A stretch of 64,000 nucleotides of DNA from Climacium dendroides (GCA_950106755.1 OX467082.1:21886001-21950000), one strand, 5' to 3'. Shown: positions 23,906 through 37,195, counted from the stretch's first letter. Translations and numbers: made by a program. Notes: a model not told the origin generated them from the sequence alone.

Positions 23906-26650
23906 AGAAAATGGTATGAAATATCTAATATATGTTGTAAAAATATCTCATTAAAAAAATTCACTTTTTATTGGAAATTTCAAAATAATTTCAAAATTTT
24001 CACAAGAAGTGCAAAATGTCCTTAAAATATTTGAAAATTTTTCCATGCATGTATATTACATGTTATTACAACATGCCATACAAAACACGCTACCTTGACA
24101 ATAGAAAATTAGAAAATATCCACACGGTGGTATAGAGCTAACATTCAAATTGCAATAAAATATTAAATTTTAAAAATTTTAAATTGGGGTAGAGACTGCA
24201 CTTGATCTTCTTCATTTTACTTAGTTGGGGTCAAATTCAAAAAATATCATTTTATAGCTAAAATTCATATCAAGAGCAAGGAGCTTAAAATTTTCAAAAT
24301 ACACATCAAGGTGATGTGAAAAATTCAAATTTTTAAGCTTCTTAATTCCTAAATGCCCAAGGCCTTTTTTGAACTTTTTAGAATTTGCTCAAAATTAAAC
24401 AAAAAATCAACATTTTGTTAGTATCATCAATTTTTTTGGAATTGTAGTTGTATGAATTCAAGCTAAATATATTAGAGATTGCATGGAAAAAGAAAATACA
24501 ACAATATCATTTACAGATTGAAAGATTATAATGTTTAATTTGAAGGTGTTTAAATTGTGAAAGTGATTTGAGGTCTTTCAATCCTCTTCACATGTCAAAT
24601 TTAAAATTGAGGTCACCAAAAAGATAAGAGGTTAAAGGACATAACATCTATAACCACAATCAATTTTTGACTTTTTTAACCTAGTCTACAATTTTTTAGA
24701 ATGAATTTGTAATGTGATTTTTGTATCTAATGTATCCAAGATTTAATGTATCTACAGCTCATTTCTAAGAGCCTTCAATACTAGAGAATAAAGATTTGTA
24801 ATGGAGACTCTTGTACAAAATCTTGAATAAAAAATCATAAACATTCATTTTCAAATTGGATTATTGATATTGAAACTAAACTTCAAAATGAATTCATCTT
24901 TTAAACTACTAGAAATAATAATTTAGTAAGGTTTAGAATTTAACTTCAAAGTTTTGTTGACACTAATAGAGGGGGTAGTCAAAATTTCTAAAATTGTAAA
25001 GATGTATTATAAACATCAATTTAGAATAATAATTTTATAAAGATGTTCTATAATATAAAATACACCTATGGTGAAATTTTCAAAAAAATTAATTATATTA
25101 TGTATTTGATATGAATTTTCTTCACTTCTTCAAAAAATTTATGGTAATTTAAATTTTTACAAAAAATCTTACAAACTTATAACTAAAGAATGGATGTAAT
25201 TTCATTTTTGAAAAATAAATACTAATATTTTCATTAAAAAAAGTTGCAAAATGGATGTTGGATGCATACAAAGTAAAGAAATCTCATATTCAATTTTATA
25301 GTGGTTGGCTTGTCCTTAGGGGGGTAATTGTACGAGAATAATGTACAATTTTGTTGTTTAGACCCTTCCTTTGGAGGCTTAATTGTCTAAGGCTAGTGAT
25401 GGCTTGTTACACTATTGGCTATAGTAACCAATTATTATAGATGGATGACTTTGTGCAGGCCTACAAGGCGAAAAAATACAATTTTGCATCCAATCTTTTT
25501 TTTTGTGGTAGGTACTTGAACACTTGAGAATTGTGTTGAATATTGCTTCGTTGTGATATTTTTTACTTTTCTATATAAGAAGTTGCTTGGTCCACAAATC
25601 ATTGTGTAGTGTATTTTGATAGTTACTAAGCCCTTTCTCTTGGTGTGAATTTGAATCATGGAAATTACCTTTTCTTGAATTTGAAATCGACTAGTGAAAT
25701 GAAGCTAATCAAGTCTAGTTCTGGTTGCAATCTGAAAATTTGAAAAATTTGCAATTTGAATTGTGGACAAATCACCATGAAGAGCATATTCTCTAATTTG
25801 AGAATAATATAAAAATTATTTTCAAACCATGATGTTCTAAACTATTATATACACCTACTTTAGAATACTTCAGATTTATGTATTTCACATGAATTTTGTT
25901 TCACTTTTTACTCAAATTTTCACACAAGGATTTGAAAAATTTAGGACACATAGAAGACATGTAATTACATTTCTGAAAAACAAAATGAGGAAATTTCAAT
26001 CATTACCACAGTTGTAAGACAAGACTGGCAAAAAATAATTCTAAAAATATATGCCAAAATGTATTTTACCGTACGTTGGGGTCAGGTTCGTAAGACCCCA
26101 TACAAAATGTTTTCTTTTTGGCCAAATATCCACTTCGCTATCTACTTTTAGAATTTATAAATTTTCGTTTGACTTTATTTTGAATTATTCATGGCACTAT
26201 AGCTTAACTATACTACACTGCCACTAGTTCAACTTTTCCTAAATTTTGTGGGACCACAAGTGGGGCTTCAAGTGGGGCTTCCACACTTTGAGGTGGCTTT
26301 ATTCAACTTTAACTATAGTATTTTTTACAATTTAATTTTTCAAATTTCATATATTTTCATTAATATTTTCTACAATGTTCATATACACCATGTTATAATT
26401 TCTGAAAATTTCATTTCATACCCTATTTATTTATATTTTGATTTATTTTTTAACGAATCTGACCCCGAGTGTAGGGTAGTGCAATTGCTTTTGTCAAAAA
26501 ACAAATTCTTTGTATGGTGCAAAAAAAGAATATTGACAGAAAATTACATTTGGGGGCATCTGCCAAGCCTTAGTTTCCGGAAATTTATCGGCAGAAATGT
26601 CCTTCCAGGGTTAACAAAGACGAATTCAAGAATTCAGAAATGAATTAAAA
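23906..26650. other. AT-rich intergenic stretch
   Basis: No gene was seen. Small direct duplications occur (for example AGTGGGGCTTC repeated at about 26260-26280). The 3' end of the chromatin gene lies just to the right. Confidence 0.45.
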
Positions 26651-27017
26651 GTGGATTTGAGATAACCTTTGGACTGAATTCACTTTACCAACACCGTTCA
26701 CAAAGCCAAGTGCAGGTTTACCAACCTAGTAGGTTGCACACAAGGAGAAATTACGATATACTGTACAACGTACCCGAGATGCAAGCATACGTTTAATTCA
26801 CAATGCAGCAGTGCAATAGAGAATTCACGAATAGTCTCCTGTAAACTGAAGCCCAGAGCGGCAATAAAACCTCCAGTCCTGTACAACATGATACAAATAC
26901 AGCTTCAGCTGCAAACCGCTAAATGACCGTCGTTGTCATCCATCATCATATTCGGAATTTCACCTTGCACTATCTGCTGCTGCAACTAAATAGTCAGTGA
27001 GCAAAACTTAGTCCTAT

Positions 27018-30000
27018 CTACCTAGTGGGCATGGCCACCATGCCCTCTCCTCTCATTCTCCCCATCCCAACATTAAGAGGAGGGTTCTCTACGTGCACAC
27101 TCCTTGTGCTGATAATACCTTCCACCTCCGCCTCTTTGTTCAATAATCTTGTGCCGAGGCCTGCACCCAGCTCCTGGCTCCAGCTCGCAACCGGGAGGAG
27201 CGCATCCTCCCCGTAACTCTCCAATCCTTGTCGACTGGCGGACCCCTTCATGCCAGAACCTGCCAGGGCACCACCAGGAACTCCTCGACGCCATGAGCCA
27301 AATATTGGTGCCGCTGCCGAGTCGCCGCCACCCACTCCTGGTGAATCGGCTTCTTCTGTTGTGTTCTGCAGATGCTCTACCGCATGCAGAGCATCTGCTG
27401 CTATAACTGCCGCAACAGCCTTGTGCATGGCAGCATCAGCAACTGCGTAGAGTGCTTGGGCACGGGCTCGGGCAGCTTCTGCAGTGTTGCGAGCCCTTGC
27501 TGCCGCCAAGGCTAGGTCTGTGGGCTGCTGCTGCTGCAGACCTAGTGAGCCGATATTGCGCATCAACAAGCGTTTCCGCCGTGATTCTTGGGCAGCTGCT
27601 AACAGTCGCTGGCGATGAGCTTTGCGCCCAACCTTTTTCTTCTTCCCAGCCCGTCTTTGCGCATACTCGTTCAGGGAACTGTTCCGAAACTCCTTGGACG
27701 CTCCTCCAGGGACAGGGTGCTCCCTCATGATGGCGTTAAAGGAACCTGTCAGGTCCGCTCCCACTACGCCAGTCAGGCGAGGACGACCAGGTCTTCTTGG
27801 TCCTGGAAGACAAAGTACGGAAGGACACTTCAGATACTGTACCAGATTCACTAGAACTGTTACCACCATCTAAAGATGAGGGTATTGAACGAGTAATGTA
27901 AAACACAATGCAGAGCTTCGGGAAGGTAGAAGAGCAAAAGGTTCCATAAGTATAACTTTAATATAGGCATTCCTTGAAACATTTATACTACAGGAAAGAG
28001 CACCGTGGAAAAATCAACATCAAGAACAAACGAACAAACCCAACTGGAATGGCAAAGTCCACCTAAACTAGCCAACTGGTAGGAGATGGAAAAAGGGGAA
28101 TGCAAAGGGACCGTGGGAAATACCAGGAGGCAGTCCATTTCCTGGCTCTGTGTAATACTGCCGCCTGCCCAGGCCATCCAAGCTGCCTAACCCAACCCAT
28201 GGCCGAGGTGCAGTTCCAGGCCAACTCTGCTTCCTGTGGGATTTTTGCTTGGATAGCTTATGCTTTGCTTCCAGTCCTCGTGGTCGCAAGCAGAAAGCAA
28301 AATAGGGAGGCTTCCTCACAACCTCCGCCAACTGTTGCATGGTGGCGGATGGCTGTTCCAGCTGCAGTCTTGCTATCTCCTGCTCCCATAATTTCACTTG
28401 TTTCTGATATTGCTCCCATGCCGGAGGCTGAAAAAGGTGATGTCAGAAACCCACATCAGAACTCAAAACTCCTTGACACAAGAGAGATCGTAAAGTGTAA
28501 CGCCACAAAACATGGAGACACAATGTCAAACACGTGACCTATACAGACAGTTTCACATAAAAAGAGTACACTCGAGTAGTTCCAAGCATAAAACCAGTAA
28601 AGAACAGCCGCAAGAAGGACGTCTCACAAAAATCTACCTGAAAATGGCGCACTAATGGCATGCCCTTCCGCCTTCGCTTATCTGACCAGTAATTGTAGAT
28701 GACCTTAATCACCTCCTGTGTAGCTAGGCCAGTGCAGGATTCCGAAGCAACATCATTTGGGTCCAACTCCGTTGTCTTGTGTTGCTGCTGATACAGGTAC
28801 GCATCCTTTTCCAGCTTGTCCATAAGCCTCTCCAGAGTCTCCTCAGCAATCAGCGGACGAGTCCTTGTTCCTCGTGCACTTGCCCTTTCGGTGTTGATTT
28901 GGGCTAGCCACTGCTCATCCTCAGAGTCCATATCGTATACCACCCGGCTGTTCCCCAGGGCCATCTCCACTTCATCTTCCATTGTGGTTATGTACCTGTA
29001 TGGTCGCACGAAGTGAAAACCTGGACTTCTGGGTGCAATGTCATCGATGTGCCTGACACCAGGAATTGGAATCTGGCGAACTGAAGAGGTTTTTGCATTT
29101 CGCCGGTAACACTCTTCGTGCAAATCCTTGAACACCTGCCACTGCTTCTTGTCTTCGAACTCCAAGCTCCAACCCTTCCCGCCTTTCCACACTATAGCAT
29201 GGCTGTGTCGATTCGTGGATCCTGTTACGATAGCATGCTCAGCTTTAAACGCATACATGTTCTCACCACGAACAGATATTATCAACATCCAACCTTGGCC
29301 ATGACAAAATTGAAGCTCAATAGTAGCTCCAAATTCCCGCCAACCCCTGTCGTGTTGAACCACAAGCACATTTGCCATGCATCCTTGACAAACAGAATCT
29401 GGAAAAGCATGATCGGTCAGATTGCTGCTAGGGTATGTCTCGTCTGCTCTGAAATGAGTTGCATATGAATCATCGCTGGAACCCGAGCTAGTAGAGCCGT
29501 TCTTGAAACGCTTCCTAGGATTGAAAGTCACATCATTTATGGATGACACTTCACAGTTTGACCATAATCCCTTCCCCTTCGCCTTCTCAATCCCATCGGC
29601 ATTGCGCACAGGTTCTTGGCTATCGGCACGAGGGCCTTCCATAAACGACGCAGGATGACCGTTTTCCTCGGGACTCTCTGGTTGGTTAAAACATTCACTG
29701 AAAGACCTTTTCCTATCCGCAGTGGAGGAAGGAGTCAAAGGTTCGCCACCATCACCAGGCTGCATGACAGTACGATCTGCCATGCATGAGTTTCCAGCCA
29801 CACGCCACCCACCTTTGCCAGTGGAACACTTACGGAGCTTCAACACGTTCACTCTGGGAAGCGCTGAGTCGTATTCTCCTGTGTCCGCACTCCTGGTGTT
29901 CACATCTCCGTGCACCTCACCTTCCTGTAGTGAAAGATCCTTCTCACCGTCGTCCTTTCCGTATCCAAAGTTCCTGCTACTCAAGTTTTCCGCATGAACC

Positions 30001-33000
30001 TTCTGCCGTTTAGTTAGTGCCATGCAACCCAGCTCACTGTCCAGCAAACCTTGGAGCCTGCCTCCGGTTCCTAAGCCATCGCTTCCCAGATCCTCAGGTG
30101 TAACTTGTGAGAACCCCCGCTTCACAGACTTCCAACTCCTACAAAATGAACAGTTCAATCGTTGTTATACTGTACGTGGCAACTGCAGGTCATTTCCTTA
30201 AATCTCTCCAAGATGCCCAGCAACCATCCCAAAGGAAAGTACTACCAAGAATTCCTGATCACAAATGATACCATTGAACACGCAGAGCACACCTACACGT
30301 AAGACTCCATAAAGCAAGTTCAAAGAAAGACTCCATCAATTACCTGTAACAAGCAAGACCGGCTTCATCTTCACCCTCCACAGCGCTTCCAACTTGTACT
30401 TCAGTGAGTCCTCCAGTACCTCCAGGACTTCCAGCACCCAGTGCCACGTTCGTATCTCTGATAACGTCATCCTACAGAAAATTACGAACATAAGTAAACG
30501 GCTTGCACCAAACTCCTCCGAGGTTTATGAAAAAAACGAAAGACGACCTAGTCAGGCTAGAGCACATCACGGAGGTTTTCAGTCAGTTACAACGGAGTGT
30601 ATACTTACCTCAGCACAATTTGCACGAGGTGCTGCAAGGTAAGGTTCAGAAGCACCATCTTCACCGTTGCGGGTTAAACTCGCATCGTCTATTTCTATGT
30701 CACCCTCTACAGGGATATTCTCAACTCCATTGTCTAGGATATCAAGAACCGGAAGGGTAATATCCCCATCTGGCTGTTCAACTGGCATCGATTCAAGAGG
30801 CTGCTCAGTTGTTACCAGCTCACAAGGCTGCTCAACTGCCATGCCCTCACTAGTTGAACACGGAAACTCGGAAAGCGGTGGATTAGCCTCGACAAGTCCA
30901 ACTACAACCTCCGGGTCATTGCCTTGCCTCAATGCCAGCTGTGAGTCGGAGCCATCCAATGACATAGAAGTTCCTTGAAGTACAAGCCTCGCAGTTCCTA
31001 AACGGAAGGAGAAACATGCAAGGGTTCCACATATCCTACAGCCGAGTCCCGACAGCGAATTCCTTCGCATTGCAATACCCTTCTCGATATGCTCCCCATA
31101 ACAGCGGTTCCTGGGTGTAAGAGACGAAATTTCTTGGATGGTAGCACTCTCCAACACCACGTCTACACAAAGCGTGAGGTAAGGAACGTATCTCCACACG
31201 CCATCTATGTCAGAAATCCACGATGAAAGGTAATACCCGGGTATTGTGCAATCTATCTTCACCAAATTTGTTGCAATATACCGCGAAATGTACCGCTCGG
31301 TTCTCACCACCCAAGTTAACAGAGGCGGACGAATACCACGGTGCCTGCCTCGACATGAGGGCCTGGACACTGCTTGTTTCTTCGATGCCAACTCCTTACT
31401 GGAATCACTTCCTGCCCAATGCTTTTCTCCCAAATATGAAACGACTTCCCTAAAATCAATGGACTTAACCGCTCTGTTCCCCAAATCCTCAACATCATCT
31501 GACGCGCTGTGCGCGTGATCGTATTTAGTCTCAAGTCTGACATCGTCTTCCTCGCGTCTCTCGCTTAGAATCACGTCCAACAGACCCAAATCTGCCTCAC
31601 TCAAATCACCGTTTTCCTCTACCCCAAGCTCATCGCTTCGCTGCCCAGTCCATTGCAACCCGCCACCTTCACTACCCAAAAAGTCTGACCCATTTAGCTT
31701 TGCAGAATCGATTGTTGAATCTAAACCCCCCACCTTCGAGCATTCACGCAACTCAGTATCAACAAAACCCATCCCATCCTCACTTGAGATCCCTTCAGGC
31801 GCTCCTCTTTCAAATGTGCATCCCTCAGATGACGCAAGATCACAGAAATCATCACATGCGTCGGAAGAAGCGAGTGCAACATCAGAAATGTCAATCTCTA
31901 TTGGATTAGCAGTCACAGCTGCAGGTTGTACAGACTGTATCGCCTCACTCGTTTCTGAAAACTTCCTCGACTCCGTGAGACTCTGCTTGGATCTCAAGAA
32001 CATAACCAGCGAATCTGACATACTGGTATGGTCTATGGCATATGGGTCTTCAAGGTCTGCGCTTTCTGTGGTTGAATCTACGACCACACCCTTTGCACTT
32101 CCAAGTGACTGAGAATCAACAGAACCCTTCCCATCCTCACATGAGGTCCCTTCAGGCGCTCCTCTTTCCTCAGATGTGCATTCTTCAGATGACTCGAGGT
32201 CACAGACAACATCATGTGCCTCGGACGAAGCGAGTGCAACATCAGAAATCTCTAATTTACCCTTCATCTCATTAGACAAGGATGGTTCCAAGCTTGGAGA
32301 TACCTCTATTGAATTCGCAGCCACAGCTGTAGGTTGTACAGACGGTACCGCGCCACTCGATGTCAGAACCTTCCTCGACTCCGCAAGACTCTGCTTGGAT
32401 CTCATGAACATAACCAGAGAATCTGACATACTGGTATGGTCCATGGCGTATGGGTCTTCAATGTCTACGCTTTCGGTAATTGAATCTACGTCCACACCCT
32501 TCGCGCTTTCAAGTGACTCAGAATCAACAGAACCCTTCCCATCCTCACATGAGATCCCTTCGAGCCCTCTTCTTTCCTCAAATACGCATCCCTCAGATGA
32601 AGCAAGGTCACAGAAAACATCACGTGCCTCGGACGAAGCGAGTGCAACATCAGAAATCTCTAATTTATCCTTCGCCTCATTACACAAGGATGGTTCCAAG
32701 CTTGGAGATACCTCTATTGGATTCGTAGCCACAGCAGCAGGTAGTACAGGCGGCACCGCACCACTCGATGTCGAAACCTTCGTCGACTCCACAAGACTCT
32801 GCTTGGATCTCATGAACTTTACCAGAGAATCAGAAATACTGGTATGGTCTATGGCGTACGGGTCTTCAATGTCTACGCTTTCAAATACTATTGGCGTAGC
32901 ACCCTCAAATTCGTCGGTAGGTCTCACATTGAATCCAGCCTTCCTCAAGCTTGACCCTTGCTCACGCCAACCCCCATCAGAGCAGAACCCTGGATATTCC

Positions 33001-34091
33001 AAACTGTTCTCGTTTTGTCGAATAGAACTAGGTTGAACACTGGTTAACTTCATAGCCTGAACACCTCCGTTTGCCGAAGATGCCGCAGTCTCTCCATTCA
33101 ATTGCTCCGGCTCGTTCACCCTACTATTCCTTCCGAGAAAGCTATTAATCTTTAAACCATTGCCTGTGACCTCCGTAGACTGCCTCGACACAAGTTGCTC
33201 CTTTTTACCAAACACCTCCCCAGCCAACACCTGAAGCTTAAATTTCTCTTCGTGCAATTTAAGCCACTCCTCTTCTTTATCATCATAGACTATCTTGTGA
33301 GAGTTTCTCCCTCTATTATATGCTTTCACTACTCCATAAAACCATTTGTTCTCATCACGCCAGAATACTTTTATTCTCCGGCCTAGAATCCGAGCTCCAT
33401 CGCTCTCCGTCAGGGGCACTTCCTGCAAACGCTTCGCTCGCTTCGCGATCTTCTTGACGGGTGCCACATGCCTTCCCCGCGGTCTCCCCCTCAACAGTCT
33501 CCCCTTGGGCTGCCCGGCCGCATCTGGCGAGCCGCCAACCCCTGAAACCGCAGACATATGATTAGACTCCACGGCATACGGTTGCCGAACCGAACTACTG
33601 ACCCCCTGACCCGCTGCCTCGTCCTTCAACGCTTCGCTCTCACCATCGACGATCACAGACGATTTAACAGACGACGGCGCGGTAGATATAGTCTTCACGG
33701 GAACTTTCGCGACAATGGCCCGGGCTTCTAGGCCCTTCGAAAGAAACACGGAAGGATTCGGAGCAAAGCGCGTGACGCGAGAGGACCTCCGCAAATTCGA
33801 ACTGTCCTTACGATGGTGATGTTCTAACGAACTAAGAATGCCTACCTTGGGATTCTTGGACGTCGACGTCATATCTAATTGAGACTCTTGGATCGTACCC
33901 GCGATGTTCTTGCTGGAGCGATGCTCACGAGATCGCCGCGACATCGCCGTCATGCCGCTCGTGACGGCTTTCGCCTCCATAAAACGCCGCTCCCGATAAG
34001 ACCGGGGTCTCTCCCTAACCGCAGGCTCCCAACGAACAAGTCTACCAAGATCCAGCGCCCGCGCCTCCACGCCTTCACGCCATGTCACCAT
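27018..34091 (-). CDS. EPCR: Enhancer-of-Polycomb-related chromatin protein (plant EPCR type)
   Basis: Minus-strand exons are 34091-30609, 30471-30344, 30138-28638, 28427-28124 and 27802-27018 (6201 nt, about 2066 aa). All introns are GT-AG and phases agree. In plants this long EPC class belongs to nuclear histone-modifying assemblies (PEAT complex with PWWP, ARID and TRB proteins). A basic N-terminus leads to a Tudor-like module at about residues 218-286 (RRIKVFWRDENKWFYGVVKA, HKIVYDDKEEEWL). Three acidic repeats follow (about 402-800). The conserved core lies in exons 3 and 4 (GWREFGATIELQF, VRQIPIPGVRHID, YDMDSEDEQWLAQINTE near 1600, YNYWSDKRRRKGMPLVRHFQ, PPAWEQYQKQVKLWEQE). The tail is Ala/Arg-rich with a basic patch AGKKKKVGRKAHRQR. 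The start is uncertain: later ATGs at residues 38 and 47 are possible. The exon 5 acceptor is inferred; another AG at 27870 gives a frame that stops early. Confidence 0.88.
31690..32885 (-). repeat. Three tandem coding repeats (about 136 aa each) in the EPCR gene
   Basis: Each unit starts SVDIEDPYA(I/M)DHTS or SADLEDPYAIDHTS, continues SDSLVxFxRSKQSLxES, and later has EISDVALASSEA and EDGKGSVDS. The DNA period is about 405 to 410 bp, and the copies are still highly similar in DNA. The units are acidic and Ser-rich, probably disordered. The third copy lacks part of the middle. Confidence 0.9.
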
Positions 34092-35330
34092 TTCCAGAGG
34101 TCGCCATCGCGTGGCTCACCCCGCCCCGCCCCGCCCTGTCCTCGTCCTCCTCCTCGCAACCACCACCACCACCCCCGCCGCAGCAACTGCTTTTCCTCGG
34201 GCCTGTACACGACCCTCTGCGTCGTCCGTTATTCTCCCGGCGCACGAACTCGTCCACATGCACTCTCCTCCCTTGCATGACACCCGATCTCCCCGCTCTA
34301 CACACATACACCACATCACATCACATCACATCATATTTCCACTCGGAAGCCCGTTCTCCGCCTTCCCCTGCCTTTCCCCGCCCTGGTCCTCCACCTACTA
34401 CCACTCCCTCCCCCCTCCCTCCCTGGCGTCGATCGCTCCCCGACTCTCTCAACCACAAGCGCGCGCCTCGGCCGCGCAGCAAAGCCAAGCTCACACGAAA
34501 CAAGACTGCAAGCAAACCAAAGCTCGACCACACTCGACTCTCTTTTCTTATTTCCGGCAACAGGAAAAAAAAAACTCACGCAAGTCGGCGACGAAATCAA
34601 TAACTGAATGGAAAACGCCACTCAAGCACCGCAAACGCAGGCAGCGCCACCACACCAGGCGGACGGGAGCAACCGGCGGAGCGTGCTTCGGGTGTCAAAC
34701 CGTGCGCAACCATCGCCGCGGCACTAGTAGCAGCAGGCTGCGGCTACAGAGTCAGTGTTTGTGTGTGTGTGTCCAAACGAGCAAAGAGAGAAGAAGAGGC
34801 GGGCTCACATCCCTGGGCTTCCCAACAACGGTGAGAAGCAGCCACGCCATGCCCTCGCCCGGAACCGGACCGGGCCGGGACAGGCCGGGACAGGCCGAGA
34901 AGGGGAGGCCAGGGTCGGGTCAGGTCGGATCGGGTTGGGTCGGGTCGGGTTTTCGGCCCCAAAGCAAAAGGATTTTCTCCGGCTCGGCCCGCGATTCTGG
35001 ACGGGAAAAGGCCGGGAGAGCTTTGCGGCTCGCTACTCTTGATCGCGGGTGACCCGCGGGGACAGGGGCCGAGAACGGGGAACGGGCGGTGGAGAACTTT
35101 CCGGGGAACGTGTTCGTGCTCCGGTGAAGGTGACTTGTCTGTTACCTTGGCACCTGAGCTTCGGTGCAGTTGGGATCCATTCCTTGGACGGGGGAGGCTT
35201 GTAACATACGGTGCCATAACTCCGTGACATCTTGGGGACCTCCGAGTCAGCGGTGAAGCTCTCGCATTGTTTCGGGGTTTAGAGGGACATGGAACTCCCA
35301 GTTCGGAGGGGCAACCGGCAGACTACCGGT
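34092..35330 (-). promoter_or_regulatory. GC-rich, CpG-dense promoter/5' region of the EPCR gene
   Basis: The block is strongly GC-rich and pyrimidine-biased next to the start codon, with (CCA/CCG) runs, an ATCAC microsatellite near 34310-34335 and a TG run near 34757-34771. At 34855-34955 there is a GGGTC/GGCC-rich low-complexity stretch (GGGTCGGGTCAGGTCGGATC). Long open frames here on both strands (for example 34111-35052) are composition-driven and Pro/Arg/Ser-rich, and are not annotated as genes. Confidence 0.5.
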
Positions 35331-35491
35331 AAGTAAAAGCATACTTTTTTAAAAAAAATCCTAAAATTGGCATCAAAAGTAGATGAATAGAGTGCAACAA
35401 TAGATGTTTGGATCCACTTTTAAGACTCTCTATGTCACAATAAATAAGGCATGTTTTTACCAAGGTTGGCAACTCCTCCAAATATTAATCT

Positions 35492-35702
35492 TTGACCCTT
35501 AAACGTCGAGGCGGATGTTTTGTGTTGATGGATCTCTCCACATAGGACAGAAGTGCAACTCTTCATCCTTAGAAATTTGCAAGAAAAGGGGAGGTCTTCT
35601 ACAATAGTTTGTCGTTTTTTTACAATTTTTTTAAGCCAATGCTTCACATGGTCATAAAAACTGATGATGTCCAAAGTCACTCGGTCATCCTATAAGGGTT
35701 GA
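35492..35702. mobile_element. MITE family A copy 5 (reverse orientation)
   Basis: Ends are TTGACCCTTAAACG and CTATAAGGGTTGA. The interior includes CATAGGACAGAAGTGCAACT and GTCTTCTACAATAGTTTG. Both flanks have the same TTAA-to-TTGA change. Confidence 0.75.
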
Positions 35703-35838
35703 AGGATGTGGCCCCCAATGACCACGGTAGTGACAAAAAAAAGTTTGGATTATTGGACCAATAGGTGTATTCTTTGTTCTTGTAGTGAATACTCAAGTCA
35801 TCCATTGGCTACAATGTCCTGTAAGGGTTAACCCTTAC
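35690..35838. mobile_element. MITE family B copy 1
   Basis: Runs from TATAAGGGTTGAAGGATGTG through GGATTATTGGACCAATAGGT and CAAGTCATCCATTGGCTACA to GTAAGGGTTAACCC. It sits exactly between two family A elements, sharing end sequences with both. A composite A-B-A arrangement results. Confidence 0.6.
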
Positions 35839-36047
35839 ACAATGAGTTGGTCATTGTAGAAATCATATGTTTGGGTATTGTGTGAATTGTTGGCTTAAAA
35901 AAACACTCGTTGGAAAATAAACTTTGTAGAAGACTTCCCCTTTTTATGCAAAATCCCAAGGATGAATAGTTGCATTTCTGTCCTACACACAAAGATTCTT
36001 TGTCATTCATCAACCTAAAAATGGCTACTATGTCATTTATGGGTTAA
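35828..36047. mobile_element. MITE family A copy 6
   Basis: Starts TTAA-CCCTTACACAATGAG and ends TCATTTATGGG-TTAA. The interior has TTGTGTGAATTGTTGGCTTA and TTGTAGAAGACTTCCCC. TTAA is intact on both sides. Confidence 0.75.
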
Positions 36048-36049
36048 GT

Positions 36050-36970
36050 ACTATACCTTTGTGGTCAAATTTTAACATTCTTTGGTGAATATTAGGAAAT
36101 AAAATTGGCAAATATAATTCAATAGATGCCTTAAATTGAAATATATATTTTATTTGATATAAAATCTTTTTATGAAATAAAATATCTCTAAAACTTGGAT
36201 ATCTACTTTTAAAAATATTTTTTTGTCAGACCTTGTAACTAAGTTAAGTTTTTTACATTGAGATATAAATGTTCAAAAAAATTTGTTTTGGTATACTAAA
36301 AGACTTATGATTGGTTGGAAGTTAATATAGCAATTTGTGCAAGTGGGAAAAACAAGCAACTCACCTCTAAACTAGTGAAGGGTTTGAGTTGCATAAGAAG
36401 CATTTGGCATCTCAAACTTGAAAGGTCACAAAAATAACCTCTTTCTAGTCATTTTTCATTTTAAAAAATTAAATTATATGATATTTGATGTATAAATGGA
36501 TGAAGTAGTTTTTCATTTGAATTATAAAATATTTATATTACAAAATGATCTATTGATAAACAATGTATGAAGTAAAAATTTGAAAATATGGTGACTAGAG
36601 ATGTGCAAATGGAAACATTTAGATAAACTTTTGTCAACATATAGAAAATTATATAAGCTATTTAGGTGTCAATCATAGTGTTTTTGAGTAAAATTCAAAA
36701 ACTATATTTTTATATCAAACTAAGAGATATAAAAATAATTGAAAGCATACGCATTAGAAAAATGATATGCTATTATGAAGATGGCATGTAACTTTTGCAT
36801 AAACATTTGGGATTAATTAGAATGATTCCATTGCATCTCAATATTATAAAAAAATTGCAATTTAATATCATGAAGCCAACTACAATTTTGTTTGTGAGAA
36901 AATCTTAATTAACATCAATAAACTCCAATGACATTAGTGTATGAGCCTAGAAATGTAAGCATATGAACTT
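36050..36970. other. AT-rich intergenic stretch
   Basis: No gene or clear repeat was seen. Confidence 0.45.
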
Positions 36971-36979
36971 TGAACCTAG

Positions 36980-37129
36980 ATGTAAGTAGGTACCTTACAC
37001 CATTGAAGGTGCTTATAACATATGTATCTATAACATAGATACCATAGAACCATAGAAAATACTTACAACATAGGCATTCACAACATAGGTACCCTATAAC
37101 CATTGAAGGTGTCTATGATAGATAGATAT

Positions 37130-37195
<66 letters not shown>

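Noticed and set aside
27025..27873. Several plus-strand open frames opposite the EPCR last exon
   Set aside because: Antisense shadows of a GC-rich coding exon whose minus-strand frame is supported by splice phase and family motifs.
31816..33036. Plus-strand open frames with apparent internal repeats (up to 286 codons)
   Set aside because: Shadow of the three tandem EPCR coding repeats on the other strand.
34082..35052. Long overlapping open frames on both strands (up to 313 codons)
   Set aside because: They lie in the GC-rich, CpG-dense promoter of the EPCR gene, are Pro/Arg/Ser/His-rich in every frame, and show no motif, so composition explains them.
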